Assembly (NCBI GenBank): GCA_039806955.1
Contig: JBDHQI010000017.1
Span: 1-64,000, forward strand
Reading direction: 5' to 3'
From: JADLHS01 sp039806955
GTDB taxonomy: Bacteria > Verrucomicrobiota > Verrucomicrobiia > Limisphaerales > JADLHS01
Length of the DNA: 64,000 bases
The position numbers were made by a program, and so were the translations under genes. Below the pieces are notes generated by a model that searched no databases, was not told where the DNA came from, and worked only from the letters and a program-made list of their open reading frames with translations. Numbering within the stretch: the first letter of the stretch is position 1; each line of letters begins with the position of its first letter. This document shows positions 59,040 through 64,000 of this stretch, one piece after another.

Positions 59040-59930
59040 ATGAAAGGAATAATCTTGGCTGGTGGAGCGGGTTCGCGGCTTTATCCGTTAACCCTCGTCG
59101 CCAGCAAACAACTACAACCGGTTTACGACAAGCCGATGGTGTATTATCCGTTGACCACCTTGATCGAGGGTGGCATCCGGGAGTTCTGCCTGATCTCCAC
59201 GCCGCACGATCTGCCGCGGTTCAAACAGTTGCTGGGCGACGGATCGCGTTTTGGGCTGACGATTGACTATCGCGCACAAGAGAAACCGGCAGGTATTGCG
59301 CAGGCTTTTCTGATCGCGGAATCGTTCATCGGTAAAGACCACGTCACGTTGATCCTGGGGGACAACATCTTTTACGGCGGCGATGCGTTCGGAAAGGCGT
59401 TCAATGAGTTCAAGGATGGCGCGACCATCTTCGGCTATCACGTCAATGACCCGGAACGCTACGGCGTGGTGGAATTCGATGCGCAAGGACAGGCGCTTTC
59501 AATCGAGGAAAAACCGCAGCGACCCAAAAGCAACTACGCGGTGCCGGGTTTGTATATTTACGATAATCAGGTCTTGGAGATCGTCAGCAGTCAAAAGCCG
59601 TCCGCGCGTGGTGAGTTGGAGATTACTGACGTCAACGTTTCCTATCTCCGTCGCCAACAGTTGCGGGTGGCGTTATTGGCGCGCGGCTTCGCCTGGCTGG
59701 ATGCGGGAACAAGCAGCAGTTTGCATGAAGCCAGCGCCTATGTGCAAACCATCGAAAAGCGAACTGGCGTAAAGATTGGTTGCCCGGAGGAAGCCGCCTT
59801 CCGCAACGGCTTTTTGGACTTGGCGCAACTCGAGGGGCTTGTCGCCAAAATGCCGAAGTGCGAATATCGCGACTACCTGGAGCATGAAGTGGTCGCCGAA
59901 GCCCGAAGGCCGACTGCCGGGCGCGCTTGA
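59040..59930 (+). CDS. rfbA: Glucose-1-phosphate thymidylyltransferase
   Basis: RmlA (296 residues) makes dTDP-glucose from dTTP and glucose 1-phosphate. The nucleotide-binding LAGGAGSRLYPLT, the substrate loop QPVYDKPMVYYPL, LILGDNIFYG (metal-binding Asp) and FAWLDAGTSSSLHEAS are all standard. It is first in an rfbACDB cluster for dTDP-L-rhamnose, all on one strand. Confidence 0.96.
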   Translation: MKGIILAGGAGSRLYPLTLVASKQLQPVYDKPMVYYPLTTLIEGGIREFCLISTPHDLPRFKQLLGDGSRFGLTIDYRAQEKPAGIAQAFLIAESFIGKDHVTLILGDNIFYGGDAFGKAFNEFKDGATIFGYHVNDPERYGVVEFDAQGQALSIEEKPQRPKSNYAVPGLYIYDNQVLEIVSSQKPSARGELEITDVNVSYLRRQQLRVALLARGFAWLDAGTSSSLHEASAYVQTIEKRTGVKIGCPEEAAFRNGFLDLAQLEGLVAKMPKCEYRDYLEHEVVAEARRPTAGRA

Positions 59931-59942
59931 ATTGCGACGAAC

Positions 59943-60491
59943 ATGAAAATTGCAACCTGCGACATATCGGGCTTGGTGATCATCGAGCCCAGTGTTTTTG
60001 GAGATGCGCGCGGTTTCTTCATGGAAACCTGGAATGAGCAGCGCTACCACGACGCCGGGCTAAAATGGAAATTTGTTCAGGATAATTTGTCATTTTCACA
60101 ACGGGGAATATTGCGGGGCTTGCACTTTCAAAATCCGAGAGGGCAGGGGAAGCTGGTCCAGGTTTTACAGGGCGAAGTATTTGATGTCGCGGTGGACCTT
60201 CGCAAAAGTTCCCCGACCTTTGGGCGATGGCATGGCTTGAATCTATCGGCGGAAAATAAACTCCAGTTTTACATCCCGCCGGGGTTTGCTCATGGTTTTG
60301 CGGTGTTAAGTGAAACCGCCATGTTTGCCTACAAATGCACCGATTTTTATAGTCGCGAAAATGAGCTGTCTCTCCTTTGGAACGATCCCGACATCGGAAT
60401 TGTCTGGCCGCTGGCCCACCCGCAACTTTCTGAAAAAGACCAACGGGGGCCGCGATTAAACGACCTGCCCCGGGAACGTCTGTTTGATTAA
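59943..60491 (+). CDS. rfbC: dTDP-4-dehydrorhamnose 3,5-epimerase
   Basis: RmlC (182 residues) epimerises dTDP-4-keto-6-deoxyglucose. The cupin core shows SFSQRGILRGLHFQ (with the catalytic His), VDLRKSSPTFGRW, FYIPPGFAHGFAVLSE and LLWNDPDIGI. It starts 12 bases after rfbA and is of normal length. Confidence 0.96.
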   Translation: MKIATCDISGLVIIEPSVFGDARGFFMETWNEQRYHDAGLKWKFVQDNLSFSQRGILRGLHFQNPRGQGKLVQVLQGEVFDVAVDLRKSSPTFGRWHGLNLSAENKLQFYIPPGFAHGFAVLSETAMFAYKCTDFYSRENELSLLWNDPDIGIVWPLAHPQLSEKDQRGPRLNDLPRERLFD

Positions 60492-60513
60492 TGGCCCGGT
60501 GGCGATATTCGGC

Positions 60514-61386
60514 ATGAAGATTTTGGTCATCGGAAAATATGGTCAGGTTGCCTGGGAGTTGCAGCGAACCTTGGCGCCTTGGGGTCAGGTTGTCGCCGTG
60601 GGTCGGGCCGATCTTGATTTGGAGGACGCGCGCGCGGTCCGAACCTTGGTGGCTGAAGTCCGTCCGCAACTGCTGGTGAATGCCGCCGCTTATACGATGG
60701 TGGACCAGGCCGAGACCGAAAAGGATCTGTGCGTCAAAATCAATACGGCCCTGCCGGAGATACTGGCGGACGAAGTTCGCCGGCTCGGGGCCTGGTTGAT
60801 CCACTATTCCACCGATTACGTGTTTGGCGGCTCGAAAACCACGCCGTATGTGGAAACCGATCGCACCTCTCCCTCGGGGGTTTACGCGGCTTCAAAATTG
60901 GAGGGCGAAAAAGCAGTGGTCGCTTCCGGGGCGGATTATTTGCTGTTTCGCGTGTGCTGGGTGTATGGCGCGCGCGGACGGAATTTTATGCAGACCATGC
61001 ACCGTTTGGCGCGTGAACGCGAGACGTTGCGCGTGGTGCGGGACCAGTTCGGTTCGCCAACCTGGTCGCGCATGATTGCCGAGGCAAGCGCTCAGGCGGC
61101 GCAGCAGGTGATGCGTTCCAAAGCGCGACAGGAGTTCCGCGGGATTTATCATCTGGCCGCCAGCGGTTCAACCAACTGGTACGAATTTGCGCGGCGGATT
61201 ATTGAAGCGCTGCCGGAGTCGGAACGGAAATGCCGCCAGGTGGAAGGCATCACCACCGCAGAATATCCCACGCCGGTGCGCCGTCCCGCGTACTCGGTTT
61301 TGAATTGCGATAAATTGGAAAAAGTTTTCGGGCTGCGTCTGCCCGATTGGGAACACAGTTTGCACCAAGTTTTAGATCTATCATGA
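60514..61386 (+). CDS. rfbD: dTDP-4-dehydrorhamnose reductase
   Basis: RmlD (290 residues) reduces dTDP-4-keto-L-rhamnose with NAD(P)H. The dinucleotide loop is GKYGQVAWEL. NAAAYTMVDQAE and HYSTDYVFGG are conserved, and YAASKLEGE holds the Tyr/Lys pair. The ATG at 60514 is chosen; a TTG at 60484 would overlap rfbC and add non-family residues. Its stop overlaps the rfbB start (ATGA). Confidence 0.95.
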   Translation: MKILVIGKYGQVAWELQRTLAPWGQVVAVGRADLDLEDARAVRTLVAEVRPQLLVNAAAYTMVDQAETEKDLCVKINTALPEILADEVRRLGAWLIHYSTDYVFGGSKTTPYVETDRTSPSGVYAASKLEGEKAVVASGADYLLFRVCWVYGARGRNFMQTMHRLARERETLRVVRDQFGSPTWSRMIAEASAQAAQQVMRSKARQEFRGIYHLAASGSTNWYEFARRIIEALPESERKCRQVEGITTAEYPTPVRRPAYSVLNCDKLEKVFGLRLPDWEHSLHQVLDLS

Positions 61387-62393
61387 AATTATTGATTACC
61401 GGCGGAGCGGGTTTTATCGGCTCAAACTTGATTCATCACCTCATTGACAAACCGGAGCTTGAAAAGCTGGTCAACCTGGATTGTCTCACCTACGCCGGCC
61501 ACCTGGAGAATCTGACGTCGGTCTCGCGTCACCCCAAATACGTGTTTGAGAAAGTGGATCTGCGCGACAAGGACGAAGTGGTTCGCGTCGTGCGGCAGCA
61601 TGGAATTACGCAGGTCATGCACCTGGCGGCGGAATCGCACGTGGATCGCTCGATCACCGGCCCTGGAGATTTCATCACCACCAATATCGTGGGGACGTTT
61701 AATCTGCTGGAAGCGTGTCGCGAATTTTGGGCAGAACATTTTGACCAACATCGCTTCCATCACGTCTCGACGGATGAAGTGTATGGTTCGCTGGGGGCAA
61801 CGGGGTTCTTCACTGAAACTACACCTTACGCGCCCAATTCACCGTACTCAGCCAGCAAAGCATCCAGTGACATGTTGGTGCGGGCTTATCACCACACCTA
61901 TCAGTTGAACACGGTGATCACCAACTGCTCCAACAATTACGGTCCCTTTCAATTTCCGGAGAAGTTGATTCCGGTGGTCATTCAGAAGGGGTTGGCGCGC
62001 CAGCCGATTCCGATTTACGGCGACGGCATGAATGTGCGCGATTGGTTGTATGTGCGTGACCATGCGGAGGCGCTCTGGCTGGTCTTAAATCGGGGGAAGA
62101 GCGGCGAAACCTACAACATTGGCGGTCACAATGAATGGGCGAACCTCAACATTGTGAAGCTCGTTTGTGATCTGATTGATGAATTGGCGCCACAATTGGG
62201 CGGCAATACGCGCGCCCTTATTTCTTTCGTGAAAGATCGTCCGGGTCACGATCGTCGCTACGCCATTGACGCAAGCAAACTGCAACAAGAACTCGGTTGG
62301 GTGCCGGCCTACACCTTCGAACGCGGTATTCGTGAAACCGTGCGTTGGTATCTGGAGAACCAAACCTGGGTGAAGACGGTGTTGCATAAATAG
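61383..62393 (+). CDS. rfbB: dTDP-glucose 4,6-dehydratase
   Basis: RmlB (336 residues) is an extended SDR enzyme with TGGAGFIGSNL (NAD loop), HLAAESHVDRSI, the catalytic STDEVYGSLG segment and YSASKASSDMLVRAYHHTY (Tyr/Lys pair). NCSNNYGPFQFPEKLIP and GRDHAEAL-like regions complete it. It completes the four-enzyme dTDP-L-rhamnose pathway within one operon. Confidence 0.96.
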   Translation: MKLLITGGAGFIGSNLIHHLIDKPELEKLVNLDCLTYAGHLENLTSVSRHPKYVFEKVDLRDKDEVVRVVRQHGITQVMHLAAESHVDRSITGPGDFITTNIVGTFNLLEACREFWAEHFDQHRFHHVSTDEVYGSLGATGFFTETTPYAPNSPYSASKASSDMLVRAYHHTYQLNTVITNCSNNYGPFQFPEKLIPVVIQKGLARQPIPIYGDGMNVRDWLYVRDHAEALWLVLNRGKSGETYNIGGHNEWANLNIVKLVCDLIDELAPQLGGNTRALISFVKDRPGHDRRYAIDASKLQQELGWVPAYTFERGIRETVRWYLENQTWVKTVLHK

Positions 62394-62716
62394 AACAAAA
62401 TTTCGTTGTTCATCGGTTGAACTACGGACATGAGGTTCGTGGTCTAGGTTGCGCTTGCCGAAAGCGTTGCGTCGTGTATCGGGCGCGGCAATAATCGTAA
62501 TCTTCATCTGCGCTACTTCCCAGTAATCTTGCCATTCGATCTCCTCTGCCCATTCGGGCGAAGAAACGCTCCGTAGTTAGCCGGATAGACGTTCCGTAAT
62601 GAATGTCCAAGTCTTTGATTCAATGTCACTTGCAACGATTTTATTTGAATGGAAAATGATTGGTGTTGTTCGGTTGCCCACCAGGGAGGCAAGCGACAAG
62701 CAACATTCAGAAGATT
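62394..62716. other. Intergenic region between rfbB and the sugar transferase
   Basis: A 323-bp stretch with no gene I can support. A short minus-strand frame (about 62422-62610) has protein-like composition but no recognisable family. A weak hairpin (GAACAA/TTGTTC) lies just after the rfbB stop. The gap suggests a separate promoter for the next gene, but none was identified. Confidence 0.45.
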
Positions 62717-63499
62717 ATGGAGAATGTCGAAAATCGGAAAGTCGTTGGTTTGGAACAAAAGCAAACAGTGGAAAATGGATCTGTCAACAATAGCGCCGCA
62801 CCGATGTGGAAGCGCTTGCTTGACGCCGTAGTTATTCTGCTGACTCTCCCGGCTATCCTCCTGGTCGGCGCACTGATCGCAATTGGGATCAAGCTGGGAT
62901 CTCGCGGTCCGGTTTTGTTTCGCCAGGAACGAATCGGTTACAAAGGACAACGGTTCGTTTGCTTCAAGTTTCGCACCATGCGCGTCGGGGCGGAGACCGC
63001 TTCGCATCAGGGGTACACAACGAGTCTGATCAAATCAGATGCGCCCATGACCAAGCTGGATGCCGGCAAAGATTCCCGCATTATTCCCTTGGGTCGGATA
63101 ATACGCGCCACCGGATTGGATGAGTTGCCACAACTTATCAATGTGTTGCGGGGGGAGATGAGCCTTGTCGGACCGCGCCCCTGTGTGCGTTACGAGTATG
63201 AAATGTACGAACCGTGGCAAAAGCGCCGCTTTGACGCCGTCCCCGGACTGACTGGACTGTGGCAGGTAAGTGGAAAAAACCGTACCACTTTTAACCAGAT
63301 GATTCATTTCGACATTGAATATTCGGAGCGGATGAGTCTCTGGTTGGACTTGAAAATCATGGTCAAAACTTTGCCCGCACTCATTCAGCAGTGCCGGGAT
63401 CAACGAGTTGCGCGCCGCGTCGAATCCAAAGCAGCACGAATTACCACGGCTGTGCCGATCCATTCCGCAGTGGCGGCTTCTCGTTTTGGTGCGAAATAA
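62717..63499 (+). CDS. Polyprenyl-phosphate sugar transferase (WcaJ/EpsL type)
   Basis: The 260-residue protein belongs to the bacterial sugar transferase family that starts exopolysaccharide or O-unit assembly by placing a sugar phosphate on undecaprenyl phosphate. One membrane segment (about 37-58, VVILLTLPAILLVGALIAIGI) is followed by the catalytic domain: RQERIGYKGQ, FKFRTM, LDELPQLINVLRGEMSLVGPRP and FDAVPGLTGLWQVSGKN. It is the short form without the N-terminal multispan region. The ATG at 62717 is the first that fits the family; upstream in-frame residues are not conserved. Confidence 0.9.
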   Translation: MENVENRKVVGLEQKQTVENGSVNNSAAPMWKRLLDAVVILLTLPAILLVGALIAIGIKLGSRGPVLFRQERIGYKGQRFVCFKFRTMRVGAETASHQGYTTSLIKSDAPMTKLDAGKDSRIIPLGRIIRATGLDELPQLINVLRGEMSLVGPRPCVRYEYEMYEPWQKRRFDAVPGLTGLWQVSGKNRTTFNQMIHFDIEYSERMSLWLDLKIMVKTLPALIQQCRDQRVARRVESKAARITTAVPIHSAVAASRFGAK

Positions 63500-63550
63500 G
63501 CTGTCCCAACCAAGGATTGCAAAATCCGTGCATTGCCATTTATTAAAGTT

Positions 63551-64000
63551 ATGAAACAAGCCATCAAGGTGGGGGTTGTGGGGTGTGGTTATTGGGGGCC
63601 GAACTTAATCCGAAATTTGCGTCAAGCGGCTGGCTGCGAGCTGAAGATTATTTGTGATGCCAGCGAGTCGCGTTTGAAGCACATGCGCAAACTGCATCAA
63701 GACGTTGCCACCACCACGCAGTTCAGCGATTTGCTGCAAGATGGAGAATTGGATGCAATCGTCGTTGCGACCCCGGTGCGTTTCCACTTTGAAATGGCGA
63801 AAGCCGCCTTGCTTGCCGGGAAGCACGTATTCGTCGAAAAACCATTGGCCCGCACTGTGATCGAGGCGGAAGAGCTGGTATCGTTGGCCGAACAGAATGG
63901 GTTGATTTTGATGGTTGGTCACACCTTCCTCTTTTCGCCCGCTGTTCGTCGAATGAAAGAAATTATTGATGCGGGAGATATTGGTGAAATTCAGTATATC
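63551..64000 (+). CDS. Gfo/Idh/MocA-family sugar dehydrogenase, partial
   Basis: The frame is open from the ATG at 63551 to the window end (150 codons). It encodes VGVVGCGYWGPNLIRNL (Rossmann loop), DAIVVATPVRFHFEMAKAAL and GKHVFVEKPLAR with the EKP Lys. No Tat signal is present, unlike the exported relative at 38.9 kb. The GYWGPNLIRN start is typical of nucleotide-sugar dehydrogenases such as WlbA/WbpB in surface polysaccharide clusters, which fits its neighbours. The C-terminal half lies outside the window. Confidence 0.88.
   Translation, partial: MKQAIKVGVVGCGYWGPNLIRNLRQAAGCELKIICDASESRLKHMRKLHQDVATTTQFSDLLQDGELDAIVVATPVRFHFEMAKAALLAGKHVFVEKPLARTVIEAEELVSLAEQNGLILMVGHTFLFSPAVRRMKEIIDAGDIGEIQYI

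Noticed and set aside
1..64000. tRNA, rRNA or riboswitch genes
   Set aside because: I looked through the intergenic stretches and saw no convincing cloverleaf, rRNA segment or known riboswitch core; a covariance-model scan would be needed to exclude them.

Overview
The window reads as a chromosome segment of a Gram-negative member of the Verrucomicrobiota, probably close to the Pedosphaera/Limisphaera group. Four things point there: a prepilin-like protein with an FTLIELLVV leader and an H-X9-DG tail; long exported LamG/Ig-like proteins ending in a shared FYRV module; KDO transferase and Mpl, which imply LPS and diaminopimelate peptidoglycan; and Tat-exported Gfo/Idh/MocA proteins. This placement is inferred from family content, because no rRNA or tRNA gene was seen. 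All functional calls come from reading sequence motifs; no database search was run.

Layout. 0.2-4.1 kb: four genes coupled by ATGA overlaps, encoding a LuxE-like acyl-protein synthetase, a LuxC-like acyl-CoA reductase, QueD and ApbE. 4.1-9.2 kb: housekeeping (mnmA, prs, rplY/ctc, pth, rpsF, ssb, rplI) ending in a strong terminator. 9.2-14.3 kb, leftward: LamG/Ig exported protein, prepilin-like protein, gatB. 14.4-20.5 kb: sialidase-fold lipoprotein, pgl, waaA (converging on pgl), rpmE, prfA, a four-helix-bundle (S23) gene that looks like an inserted cassette, and a HAD phosphatase. 20.6-31.5 kb: an exported-protein locus (BspA-type LRR protein, Cthe_2159-like beta-helix protein, DUF3500/Ig protein, HupE/UreJ membrane protein) beside a divergent histidine kinase/OmpR-type regulator pair. 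Repeated TTAA-based direct repeats lie in three of its intergenic regions and are candidate operators.

31.6-42.2 kb: mpl; a two-gene unit with a DUF6036-type nucleotidyltransferase-like protein; an IS1182-type transposase remnant; a YdjG-like zinc-ribbon protein and a YdjI-like SPFH protein separated by a RAYT transposase with mirror-image hairpins on both sides; a TFIIB-type zinc-ribbon protein; then a Tat-exported oxidoreductase and a HEAT-repeat protein. 42.3-48.2 kb: a 1470-residue surface metalloprotease-like protein followed by about 1.4 kb of gene remnants (PIN-like, rhodanese, nucleotidyltransferase) and REP-like hairpins. 48.2-58.9 kb: two EEP-family proteins, a CoaB-like protein, PlsC, a discoidin-like protein coupled to an Agl23-like glycosyltransferase, a DMT transporter, a PilT/PilT2/receiver-like operon and a MidA-type methyltransferase. 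59.0-64.0 kb: rfbACDB (dTDP-rhamnose), a polyprenyl-phosphate sugar transferase, and a Gfo/Idh/MocA oxidoreductase cut by the window end, together the start of a surface-polysaccharide locus.
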